Shown here piece after piece: positions 1 to 7,680 of a stretch of 64,000 nucleotides of DNA. The notes beneath the pieces are model-generated. The model saw only the letters and a list, made by a program, of their open reading frames with translations. It was not told the DNA's origin and did no database searches. Origin of the DNA: Candidatus Didemnitutus sp. (GTDB taxonomy: Bacteria > Verrucomicrobiota > Verrucomicrobiia > Opitutales > Opitutaceae); contig JAHCAY010000003.1 in NCBI GenBank assembly GCA_019634575.1, forward strand, positions 280,556 through 344,555, read 5' to 3'. A program made the translations under genes and the position numbers. The first letter of the stretch is position 1. Every line of letters starts with the position of its first letter.

Positions 1-1
1 A

Positions 2-310
2 CACAACTGCTGGGCGGTGTCCGTGGTGCAGCAATACGCGCGCTTCCGCACTTCGCGGGTGAAGTCGGCAGTGATCGGGAATGCGAAGCAATACTTCCTG
101 CTGCGGCAAGCGGACCGGCAGGACATGAAGGATCTCGCGGAGGACGTCGGGTTGCCGGAGACCGCGGTGGAGGCGATCCAGCGGTACCCATTGCCCGAAC
201 AGCAGCCGAAAGGGGCGCGGTTCTCCTCGGTGTGCTATTTCTCGCCTACGGCGCAGCCGCCGCGCTGCGGAACGCTGCGTCACGTCCAGGCGCCGGAGGT
301 GAAGCCATGA
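2..310 (+). CDS. VirB4/TraC-type type IV secretion ATPase, C-terminal fragment
   Basis: The frame is already open at the window edge, so this is the last ~102 residues of a longer protein. The fragment has the look of a VirB4/TraC C-terminus: 'VVQQYARFRTSRVKSAVIGN' followed by 'QYFLLRQADRQDMKDLAEDV', where the ATPase core ends with a conserved sensor-like strand and a helix. VirB4 ATPases sit at the cytoplasmic base of type IV secretion channels and power assembly and substrate transfer. The Walker motifs would lie upstream of the window and are not seen. The stop overlaps the next start as ATGA at 307-310. The identity rests on the C-terminal pattern plus the VirB-like genes that follow. Confidence 0.62.
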   Translation, partial: HNCWAVSVVQQYARFRTSRVKSAVIGNAKQYFLLRQADRQDMKDLAEDVGLPETAVEAIQRYPLPEQQPKGARFSSVCYFSPTAQPPRCGTLRHVQAPEVKP

Positions 311-513
311 TGCGCTTCGCTCTCCTCAGTTGCGCGATCATCGCAATCGCGGGCTGTGCGCATCCGTCAACGACTCCAAGCGCGCCGTGGGCGCGAGCCA
401 AGTTCTACGCGCAGCGGGAAAACGAGAAGCCCGCCACCGTACCCCCTTTCCAAACCCTCGTCCTTCACACGGCGGACGGCGACGTCGTCATCCACCTTCC
501 TCGAATCCCATGA
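307..513 (+). CDS. Small lipoprotein (VirB7/TraV-position)
   Basis: A 68-residue protein with a clear lipoprotein signal: N-terminal 'MMRFALLSCAIIAIAGCAHP', hydrophobic core and an AGC lipobox, so Cys17 would be lipidated. The mature part is short and has no recognised domain. In type IV secretion operons a small lipoprotein (VirB7 or TraV) stabilises the outer-membrane VirB9/VirB10 ring; the position here, between VirB4-like and VirB5-like genes, fits that role but the sequence alone does not prove it. The start overlaps the upstream stop (ATGA), and the end overlaps the next start in the same way. Two adjacent ATG codons (307, 310) could both serve as start. Confidence 0.6.
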   Translation: MMRFALLSCAIIAIAGCAHPSTTPSAPWARAKFYAQRENEKPATVPPFQTLVLHTADGDVVIHLPRIP

Positions 514-1322
514 AGCTCTCTCGACTCCTGCTCGCTAGTCTCGTGGCTGCACGGTGCTCCGCGCAATGGATCGTGAACGATCCGGTCAACACCGCCGTGA
601 ATTCCGCGATCCAGTCAGCGCAGATCACGCAGCATGCGGAAACATTGCGGCAGTGGGCCGATCAATTGGAAATGATGGGGAGGCAGATCAGCCGGCTGGA
701 GGAGCAGTTGGCGACATTGCGGCGGGTGCGCGACGTCATGGGCGATCCCGCGAAGGCGGCACCCGAACTGTTGCGAGGATTGGAGCAGGACGATCTGGGC
801 CGCCGCTATGGCGAGACGCTCCGTGAGGCCCGGAGGCTCGCGGATGCGGTGGTGTCACTGCAGAACAAGGCCGACGGGATTTTCGACGGGCTCGATGACC
901 GCACGGTGTTCGGACGGCCCTTTCAGCGGCAGAGCGAGGCTTATCGTCGCTTCGCGGCGATCGAACGTCAGGCAACCGCAGGAGACGATGCACGTGATGC
1001 GCTCGAAGCGCGGGCCAGCGTGGTGCAAAGGGAAATAGCGGATACGCTGCGCGGATTGGAGGCTGCTTCGACCCAGGCGGAGGTCGACAAGCTTTCGGCG
1101 AGATTGACGGGGTTGAATGGCCAGCTGGGATGGTTGTCAGCGGAGCGGCGCGAACAAGCGGACCGACTGCTCTCCGCGAAGGCGCTGAACGACAACCAAG
1201 CGGAGAAAGAACGGCTCGACTGGTTGGAAAAGCAGAACGCGGAGGAGCGCCAGTCGCTCGATATCGTCAACGCGTGGCAGTCAGGCCTGCGGCTGAATGC
1301 ATCAGACTATCAACGTCGATGA
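510..1322 (+). CDS. VirB5/TrbJ-like secreted coiled-coil protein
   Basis: A 270-residue protein with an N-terminal signal peptide ('MKLSRLLLASLVAARCSAQW') followed by an almost wholly alpha-helical, Glu/Arg/Leu-rich body. An 'NPVNTAVN'-like start ('NDPVNTAVNSAIQSAQITQH') and a helix rich in Q and W ('LRQWADQLEMMGRQISRLEE') match the TrbJ/VirB5 pattern, the minor pilus or adhesin component of conjugation machines exported to the periplasm. Length agrees with TrbJ/VirB5 (about 220-270 residues). It overlaps neighbours on both sides by ATGA, so it is translated with the operon. The family call is by pattern and context. Confidence 0.6.
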   Translation: MKLSRLLLASLVAARCSAQWIVNDPVNTAVNSAIQSAQITQHAETLRQWADQLEMMGRQISRLEEQLATLRRVRDVMGDPAKAAPELLRGLEQDDLGRRYGETLREARRLADAVVSLQNKADGIFDGLDDRTVFGRPFQRQSEAYRRFAAIERQATAGDDARDALEARASVVQREIADTLRGLEAASTQAEVDKLSARLTGLNGQLGWLSAERREQADRLLSAKALNDNQAEKERLDWLEKQNAEERQSLDIVNAWQSGLRLNASDYQRR

Positions 1323-1582
1323 AACGCATGCTTATCGTTGTCATTGTCATCGCCGTCGTGGTGGGCGGAGGGCTGTTCGCCTGCGGGCTCGCTCGTGCTT
1401 CTAAGAAAGACGCGCGCAAGTCGCCGGCTGTCCAGACGCCGCGGTCGTTCGATGAATTGCAGGGCAGCGTAACACTGGATGTTCAACCGGAGTATCCCGG
1501 AGACACGCCGGAGAAGCGCGCGCTACTGCGTCGGCTGAAGCGCGAGGAGCGGAGACAACGTCCGCAGGAGGGCAGAAACTGA
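1319..1582 (+). CDS. Small single-pass membrane protein
   Basis: An 87-residue protein with one N-terminal transmembrane helix ('MLIVVIVIAVVVGGGLFACG') and a charged C-terminal tail with proline and many Arg/Glu residues. No family recognised. Its place between the VirB5-like and VirB6-like genes, with ATGA and TGATG junctions, makes it a likely accessory subunit of the secretion channel. The Cys in 'LFACG' is near the end of the hydrophobic stretch, so a lipoprotein cannot be fully excluded. Confidence 0.6.
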   Translation: MKRMLIVVIVIAVVVGGGLFACGLARASKKDARKSPAVQTPRSFDELQGSVTLDVQPEYPGDTPEKRALLRRLKREERRQRPQEGRN

Positions 1583-2622
1583 TGGAGAACTTCGCTCCAG
1601 GCTTGAAGGACTCGGTGGTCGCGCTGGCAGACGCGCTGCGCTTCGTGGTGTTCTTCATCGCGGTCGCCGGGTTCATGCTGACGGTCGCTCGCTCGCGGGG
1701 ATCCTCCGAGGAAATCGCCGGTTCGCTGGTGCGCAGCGCGATCGTCATCGGACTTGTGGCCACCCTGCCCCATTGGTTCGGATTCACGGAACGCATCTTC
1801 CTGTCCCTGGCGGATGTGGTGCACGAGGACTACACGCAGCACCCGATGCGGGCGGCGGCGAAGCTGCGGGCGACCGTGACCGAGGGTGCCGGTGGTTTCA
1901 GTCTGCGGCGTGTCGAGGAATCGTTGTACAAGGCCTTCCTGTGGGGAGCCGCGAAGCTGCTGGTGCTGATCGCGAGCGTTCTGCAACTGCCGTTCCTGAT
2001 CCTGCAGTATGTCCTGAAGCTGCTGTGCTACCTGTTCCTGCCGGTGGCGCTGGCGTTGATGCTGGTGCCATCGCTGAGTTCGCTGGGGAGCCGCTACGTG
2101 CAACAGACCATCGCAATCCTGTCGTGGCCGGTGGGCTTCGCGGTGACCGAGCTGGTGGCCTATCATTTGTTGGTCTCGTATGGGGAAAACCTGTCGGCGG
2201 CGTACGATCTGACACCCGCGCGGGAAATTGACGGCGCCTCGTTCGGAAGCCTGCTCGGCGGATTGTTCGCCGGGGTGTGGTTGATCGTGGGCACGATCGG
2301 CACGCCTTTCCTGATGCAGTCGCTGATTTGCTCGGGCTCACCGTTGTCGGCTGGCGGAGGCGCGGCGCTGCAGCAGATCTATTCGATCCAGCAACTGGCG
2401 TGGATGATCAAGGCGCTGAAGACGGGCGGGGCGGCGGCGCCCGCACTGGCGGCGCAATCCGCCGGAAAGTCCGGTGGCGGATCGCCGCCACCCCCCCCCG
2501 CACCGGCTCCCACGCCGGCGGCGCCGCCTCCCGGCCCTTCAGCAGGAGATCCGGCCGGAGACCAGCGCGCCGCGTTGGCTCTCGGCTCCAACCATCTGCC
2601 GGCTCCGCAAACCACCATTTGA
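1582..2622 (+). CDS. VirB6/TrbL-like polytopic inner-membrane channel protein
   Basis: A 346-residue protein with a short N-terminal region, about five to six hydrophobic segments between residues 15 and 255, and a low-complexity Pro/Ala-rich tail (residues ~295-345). This is the usual VirB6/TrbL layout: a polytopic inner-membrane protein that forms the transfer channel and ends in a soluble, often disordered tail. The run 'LCYLFLPVALALMLVPSL' in the middle lies in the conserved membrane core. Start ATG overlaps the previous stop (TGATG). Neighbours on both sides are VirB-like, supporting the call. Confidence 0.65.
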   Translation: MENFAPGLKDSVVALADALRFVVFFIAVAGFMLTVARSRGSSEEIAGSLVRSAIVIGLVATLPHWFGFTERIFLSLADVVHEDYTQHPMRAAAKLRATVTEGAGGFSLRRVEESLYKAFLWGAAKLLVLIASVLQLPFLILQYVLKLLCYLFLPVALALMLVPSLSSLGSRYVQQTIAILSWPVGFAVTELVAYHLLVSYGENLSAAYDLTPAREIDGASFGSLLGGLFAGVWLIVGTIGTPFLMQSLICSGSPLSAGGGAALQQIYSIQQLAWMIKALKTGGAAAPALAAQSAGKSGGGSPPPPPAPAPTPAAPPPGPSAGDPAGDQRAALALGSNHLPAPQTTI

Positions 2623-2623
2623 A

Positions 2624-3280
2624 ATGACCACCCTGAAGGAAACTCCCGCGCCTCATGTGCGCTTTGATCCGACAAGTCGCCCGAGGACGAAATGGCATCC
2701 GCTGGAACTATTCGCGGATCATGCTTTCGCGGCGCGGCTGTGGTGCCTTGTGGCATTGGCCGCGGTCGGCTTCTGCGCAGTGCAACCGTTCCTGCTGATC
2801 CGAGCGTATCGGACAAAGGAACGCGTCGTCGTGATGGACGGAAGTGGCACGTTTCATGTGAGCCCGCTCCTCGGCTTCGAGGACGCGGCGAAGCTGCACG
2901 AACAGCACGCGCTGCTGGCGTGCCTCGCGTTGCTGCAAAGAAATCCCGCCGGCTTCGATCAACCGGAACTGCTAGAGAAACTCTTCCTTGCGGAGGCGTT
3001 GCAGAAGGCGAAGAGCCATTGGGCGCGTGAGACCGAGGAGTTCGCCCGCAAGGCGCTGCATCAAAAGGCCGAGGTGCTGAAGGTCACCGTTCTCGAGACG
3101 AAGGACGATGTCGTGCTCGTGGAGGTGGAAGGCCAGCTCGTGCGCACCGGCATCGTGGGGACGCAGACCTTTACGGAAGCGCCAGGGTTCACGGCGCGTT
3201 TCACCTTCGCCCGCAATCCCAACCTGGCTGCCAACGGCCGCTTTCCCCTCGCTGTATGGAATTTCGATTTGTCGTACTGA
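2624..3280 (+). CDS. VirB8/TraE-like inner-membrane scaffold protein
   Basis: A 218-residue protein with a cytoplasmic N-terminus, a single transmembrane helix at about residues 39-59 and a periplasmic NTF2-like alpha/beta domain. The C-terminal half shows the TraE/VirB8 rhythm: a long helix, then 'HQKAEVLKVTVLETKDDVVL', a 'VEVEGQLVRTGIVG' strand pair and the ending 'FPLAVWNFDLSY'. VirB8/TraE dimers scaffold the inner-membrane part of type IV secretion systems. The start ATG is one base past the VirB6-like stop, and the end overlaps the next gene by 25 bases. Confidence 0.68.
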   Translation: MTTLKETPAPHVRFDPTSRPRTKWHPLELFADHAFAARLWCLVALAAVGFCAVQPFLLIRAYRTKERVVVMDGSGTFHVSPLLGFEDAAKLHEQHALLACLALLQRNPAGFDQPELLEKLFLAEALQKAKSHWARETEEFARKALHQKAEVLKVTVLETKDDVVLVEVEGQLVRTGIVGTQTFTEAPGFTARFTFARNPNLAANGRFPLAVWNFDLSY

Positions 3281-4032
3281 ATTTTCTGGCTGCGACCGCG
3301 CTGGTCGCCAGGCCGGTGAGCCAGGTAATGCTGGACGAGCGGGTATGCCACGAGATCCGCATCGGAACCGAAACGCCGACCACGATCGTCTTTCCCGCCG
3401 CGATTGCGGCGCTCGATGGCGCCAACGTTTCCACCAAGCCGGACGCACCGGTGCTTCTGTCGCATCAGCCGGGAACGGCATATCTCGCCGTGCGAGCGAA
3501 TCGGACGGGTGCCACCGGCGGATTGAACGTGATGCTGCGGGGCAAGGCTTATGCGCTCGCTTTCAGGACTGACGAGGTGCCGGACCGCACTGTCACTTTC
3601 GTGGAACGCACCGATGCGCCGGTGACGCCAAGTTCGGGCGGTGGCGCAGTGGGAATGCTCGGATTGCTGGACCGAGCGAAGCATGCCGACGCGTTCGCCG
3701 CGCAATATCCCGCTTTGTCCGGACTGATGGAACGGATCGCCTGTCCGGTCGGCCCTGGGACCAGGCGAGTGCTGCAGGCATTCCGGTTCGCGGCCGAGCA
3801 AGCGCTGGTGCTGCAGTGGCGGGTGGAGAACCGCAGAAAGGAGACTGTCCGGTACGCACCGGGGCGCGTGCGGGTGAGCGTGGGGGAGCGATCATTCCGC
3901 TGTGCCCTGACCGATGCGAGCGGCCAGATACCTGCCGGAACCGCCGAGACTTTCTGGATCGTGGTGCGCGAGATCGATGCCGGTGACCTGAAGCTGGAAA
4001 CGCTGCGACTGGAAGGAATCGAAACCCGATGA
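3256..4032 (+). CDS. VirB9/TraK-like secreted outer-ring protein
   Basis: A 258-residue beta-rich protein with a signal-peptide-like N-terminus. The first half is built of short beta strands ('RIGTETPTTIVFPAAIAALD', 'GTAYLAVRANRTGATGGLNV'), as in VirB9/TraK, which with VirB7 and VirB10 forms the outer-membrane core ring. The C-terminal third has a second beta domain with a Gly/Ser linker at about residue 118. The start lies inside the previous gene and the end overlaps the next gene as ATGA. The match is structural rather than by strict motif. Confidence 0.58.
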   Translation: MEFRFVVLNFLAATALVARPVSQVMLDERVCHEIRIGTETPTTIVFPAAIAALDGANVSTKPDAPVLLSHQPGTAYLAVRANRTGATGGLNVMLRGKAYALAFRTDEVPDRTVTFVERTDAPVTPSSGGGAVGMLGLLDRAKHADAFAAQYPALSGLMERIACPVGPGTRRVLQAFRFAAEQALVLQWRVENRRKETVRYAPGRVRVSVGERSFRCALTDASGQIPAGTAETFWIVVREIDAGDLKLETLRLEGIETR

Positions 4033-4931
4033 AGCCGTCGTTCAATTTGGTCTGGTTCAACACGCCGACCGGCCAGTTGGTTCTGGTGATCGCCTTGACG
4101 CTGTTCGCCGCGGGCGCGGTGGCGTGGAGGAAAACGCAGCGCAATGCGCCGCCGGTCGCGACGCGAACGGCGCGAACCGCGACTTCGTTGCCGAGGGTCT
4201 TCGCACGAGAGGCGGCTCGTTTTGTCCAGCCAGTGGCACCACCGAACGGAACGCCGGCACCCCAAGCGGGTGAAACCGCGGTGGTCGCTGCGAAGATCGA
4301 AGCGGCGCCGCTCAGCTTGCTCGCCGGAAAACCGGACGCGGCGGAAAGCATCACGTTGCCGATGGGATCGTTGTTGCCCTGTGAAACCGTGCTCGCAGTC
4401 GAATCCCACGGGGAGTCGCCGCTCATCGCGCGCTTGTCGGAAGACGTGTGGATGCACGGGAAACGGATCATCCGCGAAGGCACCGAACTGCATGGCCGGG
4501 CGACGATCGACGAAACGACGGCACGCATCACTGCCCAAGGCGAGTGGCACCTGGTGGGAAGCGAAGGCGACCAGATCGCGCAAGCGGTCGCACTGATGCG
4601 CAGCGACTCCGCCGAGGACGATGGCATCGCCGGGTTGCCGGGCGAGGTGATTGACGAGCGCCGGGGGCGGGACGCGCGGATTTTCTCCGCGGCGTTCCTC
4701 GGCTCGGCGAGCACCGCTCTCCAAAGCGTGCGCACGACCGCGGCGGAGCTTGCGGTGCCGAGCGTCAACGCGCGGAACGCGGCGTTGTCCGGAACGAACG
4801 CGGTGATGCGCGAATATATCAAGGATCTGCGGGAGCAAACCGCGCGGAACGCGCTGCGGGTGCGACTGCCGGCAGGGACTCCTTTTCATCTCTATCTCAC
4901 TCGTCCGCTCACTTTTTCCCATGCGAACTGA
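4029..4931 (+). CDS. VirB10/TraB/TrbI-like core-complex protein
   Basis: A 300-residue protein with one N-terminal transmembrane helix (about residues 17-36), a Pro/Ala-rich linker, and a C-terminal beta-barrel-like domain. Around residues 110-170 it has the VirB10 signature of a beta-strand run giving way to 'LPMGSLLPCETVLAVES' and 'ARLSEDVWMHGKRIIREGTE', matching the family's '(I)PxGTxxxAxLxxx...dvy...lliPxGt' pattern. VirB10 spans the periplasm and links inner and outer membranes. Shorter than classic VirB10 (about 380-450 residues), in keeping with a reduced linker. The gene overlaps VirB9-like (ATGA) and the following lipoprotein gene by 11 bases. Confidence 0.68.
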   Translation: MKPSFNLVWFNTPTGQLVLVIALTLFAAGAVAWRKTQRNAPPVATRTARTATSLPRVFAREAARFVQPVAPPNGTPAPQAGETAVVAAKIEAAPLSLLAGKPDAAESITLPMGSLLPCETVLAVESHGESPLIARLSEDVWMHGKRIIREGTELHGRATIDETTARITAQGEWHLVGSEGDQIAQAVALMRSDSAEDDGIAGLPGEVIDERRGRDARIFSAAFLGSASTALQSVRTTAAELAVPSVNARNAALSGTNAVMREYIKDLREQTARNALRVRLPAGTPFHLYLTRPLTFSHAN

Positions 4932-5571
4932 ACTCCTTTGGCTGGTCGCGGCCGCGCTGACGGCCGGTTGCATCCAAACGCCCATCTCGGCTCCGCCGTT
5001 GCCTCCGGCTCCTACAGTGGCGCCGTCTGGCATGCGCGAACCGGAACGCGTGCGCAGTTACACGCTCGGCGCTTATGTCGATCCGGAAGACCAGACGGTG
5101 CGTCACGACGCGCATTTGATCCATCGGGTGGAAGCCGCGTCGCGCTGGAATCTGGGACCGAGCGAGGGACAGCCGATGATGGGGGTAGAACGGGAACGTC
5201 TGCCGGAGGCAACACCTGCGATCGTGCCGCCCCCGGTGAAGAACCGCGCATCGCTTGTGCGGGAGGATGCGCTCGAGCCAGACAGCAGCGGCCTGATCGA
5301 TCTCACCGGCGCTGACCGGGCGACGGAAGTGAATCCGTTCGAGATTCGGGGACAAAAGACGGCAAAGGAACTCTCGCTGGTGGTGTCGGGAGTGATCGGG
5401 GGTGCGAGACCGGCGGCCATTGTGAATGGTCACTCGCTGGAGGTGGGTGGCGTGATCGATGGTCTTCGGGTCCGGACCGTGGAGGCAGACGCGGTACTTT
5501 TCGAGTACGGGCGATGGCGCTTGCGCGTGCCGGTTTCGCCGGTGGGCACCCGCGTGCGAATGACGAACTGA
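4921..5571 (+). CDS. Lipoprotein with GspC/PilP-like C-terminal domain
   Basis: A 216-residue protein with a lipobox ('LTAGCIQTP', Cys18) and a Pro-rich stretch. The last ~75 residues form a small beta domain ('VVSGVIGGARPAAIVNGHSL' then 'VIDGLRVRTVEADAVLFEYG' and 'WRLRVPV'). This is the homology-region pattern of GspC/PilP proteins, which contact the secretin and link it to the inner-membrane platform. It is the first pilus-type gene after the VirB set and lies directly before the GspF/PilC gene. A TraV-like outer-membrane lipoprotein is the main alternative. Confidence 0.55.
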   Translation: MRTELLWLVAAALTAGCIQTPISAPPLPPAPTVAPSGMREPERVRSYTLGAYVDPEDQTVRHDAHLIHRVEAASRWNLGPSEGQPMMGVERERLPEATPAIVPPPVKNRASLVREDALEPDSSGLIDLTGADRATEVNPFEIRGQKTAKELSLVVSGVIGGARPAAIVNGHSLEVGGVIDGLRVRTVEADAVLFEYGRWRLRVPVSPVGTRVRMTN

Positions 5572-5572
5572 G

Positions 5573-6772
5573 ATGCCCACTTACTCCGTCAGCGCTGTCG
5601 ACCGGCGAGGAATCCGCCGGTCGTTCCGGGAGGTCGCGCCCAATGAGCCCGTCCTGCAGGAAAAATTGCGGGCTCGGCAACTGTGGCCGGTCGCCGTTCG
5701 CGAGGCCAAGGGAAACGTGTCGCCGAGGTCGACGCTGCCGACCGAGGAATTTGTCGCGATCTTGGATCAGCTGGAACTCATGTTGCGGGCCGGTATCACG
5801 GCGGACGTCGCCTTGCGTCAAATGGCGGTGGATACGCCGGCGGGCAAGGCGCAGCGGATGCTCGCGCGGATCGCGGAGGAGGTCGGCGAAGGAAAGTCGA
5901 TCCACGCCGCATGCGGGTATTTCGGGAGGCAATTTCCGCCGCACGTGATTGCGGTGATTGCCGCAGGCGAAACGGCGGCGCGGTTGCCGGAATCGTTGCG
6001 CGCATTGGCCGAGCACCTGACCCAAGCCGAGGAAATCGGGCGGACCGCGCGGAGAGCGCTGATTTACCCGGCGATGGTCTTCGGGGCGACGGCGGCGCTC
6101 GTGGTGTTCCTGCTGGCGAGTGTCGTGCCGAAGTTCGCGGAAATCTTCCGTTCACTGAACCTGCCTCTGCCGATGATGACGCGCGTGCTCATTGCGGCGA
6201 GCGAGGGAGTTCGCGCTGCGGGCTGGACTGGCTGGGGCTTTGTGGTCGGCGGTGCGTTTGCCTTGTGGTTCGGCCGCAAGACGCGGGCCGTGCGGAGGCT
6301 CGTGGATCCGCTGGGGTTGCGCCTGCCAGGTTGGGGCGAGACGATCCGTTGCCTGGTGGCCACGCGAGTCGCGGCCGTTTGTCGTCTGCTGCACGACGCG
6401 GGCGTGCCGGTGTTGGACTCGCTGGAAAGCGCCGCGAAGGTAGCCGACCATGTGGTGGTCGAGCGGCAACTGCTGGCGGCACGGGCGAAGGTGGGGGCCG
6501 GAACGGCGCTGCATGTCTCACTGTCCGGCGCCAGCGGGCTTCCCTCCTTTGTGGTGCCGCTGCTGAAGGCGGGGGAATCGACGGGGCAATTGGGTGCTGC
6601 GTGGCGGCAGGTCGAGGACTATGCGGCACGAAAGGCACGGCAGCGCTTGGCCGTCATGCTCGCGTTGCTGGAGCCCGCATTGCTGGCGGTACTCACCGGA
6701 GTGGTCGGAGCGATCGCGTTGTCGTTCTTCCTGCCGCTCTTCTCGTTGCTGGGAGGGCTGAACGCACGATGA
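5573..6772 (+). CDS. GspF/PilC-family inner-membrane platform protein
   Basis: A 399-residue protein with the two-repeat GspF/PilC architecture: N-terminal domain, a first cytoplasmic four-helix domain ('FVAILDQLELMLRAGITADV'), transmembrane segments near residues 165-185 and 215-230, a second helical domain ('LLHDAGVPVLDSLESAAKVA') and a C-terminal transmembrane hairpin. The 'PSFVVPLLKAGESTGQLGAA' stretch is the classic GspF repeat motif. It is the membrane platform on which the assembly ATPase acts to polymerise pilins. The gene follows the PilP-like gene by one base and overlaps the pseudopilin gene by ATGA. Confidence 0.9.
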   Translation: MPTYSVSAVDRRGIRRSFREVAPNEPVLQEKLRARQLWPVAVREAKGNVSPRSTLPTEEFVAILDQLELMLRAGITADVALRQMAVDTPAGKAQRMLARIAEEVGEGKSIHAACGYFGRQFPPHVIAVIAAGETAARLPESLRALAEHLTQAEEIGRTARRALIYPAMVFGATAALVVFLLASVVPKFAEIFRSLNLPLPMMTRVLIAASEGVRAAGWTGWGFVVGGAFALWFGRKTRAVRRLVDPLGLRLPGWGETIRCLVATRVAAVCRLLHDAGVPVLDSLESAAKVADHVVVERQLLAARAKVGAGTALHVSLSGASGLPSFVVPLLKAGESTGQLGAAWRQVEDYAARKARQRLAVMLALLEPALLAVLTGVVGAIALSFFLPLFSLLGGLNAR

Positions 6773-7680
6773 GGACGCATCGATCGACGGTGGCGTTCTC
6801 CCTGTTGGAAGTGGTGCTCGTGCTCTTCATTCTGGGCGTCCTGGCGGGAACGCTGGCCCCGTCCGTGCGCGAGGGGATCGAATCGGGGAGGCGCGAGGCG
6901 GAAGCGAGGAATTTGGAGGAGATCGCGAAGACGATCACGGCATCTTTCGACGAGACTGATCTCACGAACCTGAACGTGGCCGCACTCGCCGGAGCGATCG
7001 GTGGCGGCGATGCTCCGACGTCGTTCTCGGTCGCGACGAGCGGGACGTACCTCACAACCGCCACAACGGATTGGTTCGCGAAGGTCGCGCGGTTGAGGGG
7101 AATCACGCCGCAAGTGGGCGTCGCTCCGCGACCGGACCTGCAGCCGGAACTGGCGCGGCTGGCCTTCAATTCCCTCGGAAATTGCCGGTGGCTGTTCGCG
7201 GGTCCGACGGAAAGCGGCCGGCAGCGGTTTCTGCTGGTGAGCCTGATGGCGCGAACGGAACAACTGAACGTGCCGGCGTATGCCGGGACGACGGCGTGGT
7301 TCGATGCGATCTGGAACCAAGACTGGGAGAGCCGCACCGCGAGCCTGCCTGCGTTGTGGACCGCACAGCTGAGCGCGGCGCAGGTGAACGCGTGGACACC
7401 GGGTGGCGGAGCGCTGTCGCGGACCAACCGACTGGTGGTCCGGCGCCTCATGCTCCCGAAGTTTCGGATCACAGTGAACAACAACCATGCGAGCGAGGCG
7501 GCGTTCGTCTCGTTCAACAACACGCCGAATGCGTTCACGGCGGCGGCGGCAAGCGGGGCCAATGTCTCCCCGGAAATACTCGGAGGCCGGCTCATCATCA
7601 TCAACCGCGGAGCGGCGTGGCCGGGCACGGAAGCACTGCGGTTCACGCTGAGGGAAAATTCAACGGTGACTCTGCAATGA
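6769..7680 (+). CDS. Prepilin-type pseudopilin with large C-terminal domain
   Basis: A 303-residue protein with a prepilin N-terminus: short basic leader, then 'VAFSLLEVVLVLFILGVLAG', in which the Glu at position +5 of the mature helix is present. The residue before the predicted cleavage is Ala rather than the usual Gly. The C-terminal ~240 residues are a large globular beta-rich domain, larger than a major pilin's, suggesting a minor pilin or tip-type pseudopilin. Overlaps neighbours by ATGA on both sides, so it is translationally coupled to GspF/PilC. Confidence 0.75.
   Translation: MRTHRSTVAFSLLEVVLVLFILGVLAGTLAPSVREGIESGRREAEARNLEEIAKTITASFDETDLTNLNVAALAGAIGGGDAPTSFSVATSGTYLTTATTDWFAKVARLRGITPQVGVAPRPDLQPELARLAFNSLGNCRWLFAGPTESGRQRFLLVSLMARTEQLNVPAYAGTTAWFDAIWNQDWESRTASLPALWTAQLSAAQVNAWTPGGGALSRTNRLVVRRLMLPKFRITVNNNHASEAAFVSFNNTPNAFTAAAASGANVSPEILGGRLIIINRGAAWPGTEALRFTLRENSTVTLQ

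Noticed and set aside
3549..5033. Long antisense reading frame opposite the VirB9/VirB10-like genes
   Set aside because: High-GC shadow frame: no family pattern, low-complexity Arg/Ser-rich product, while the + strand genes have clear domains.
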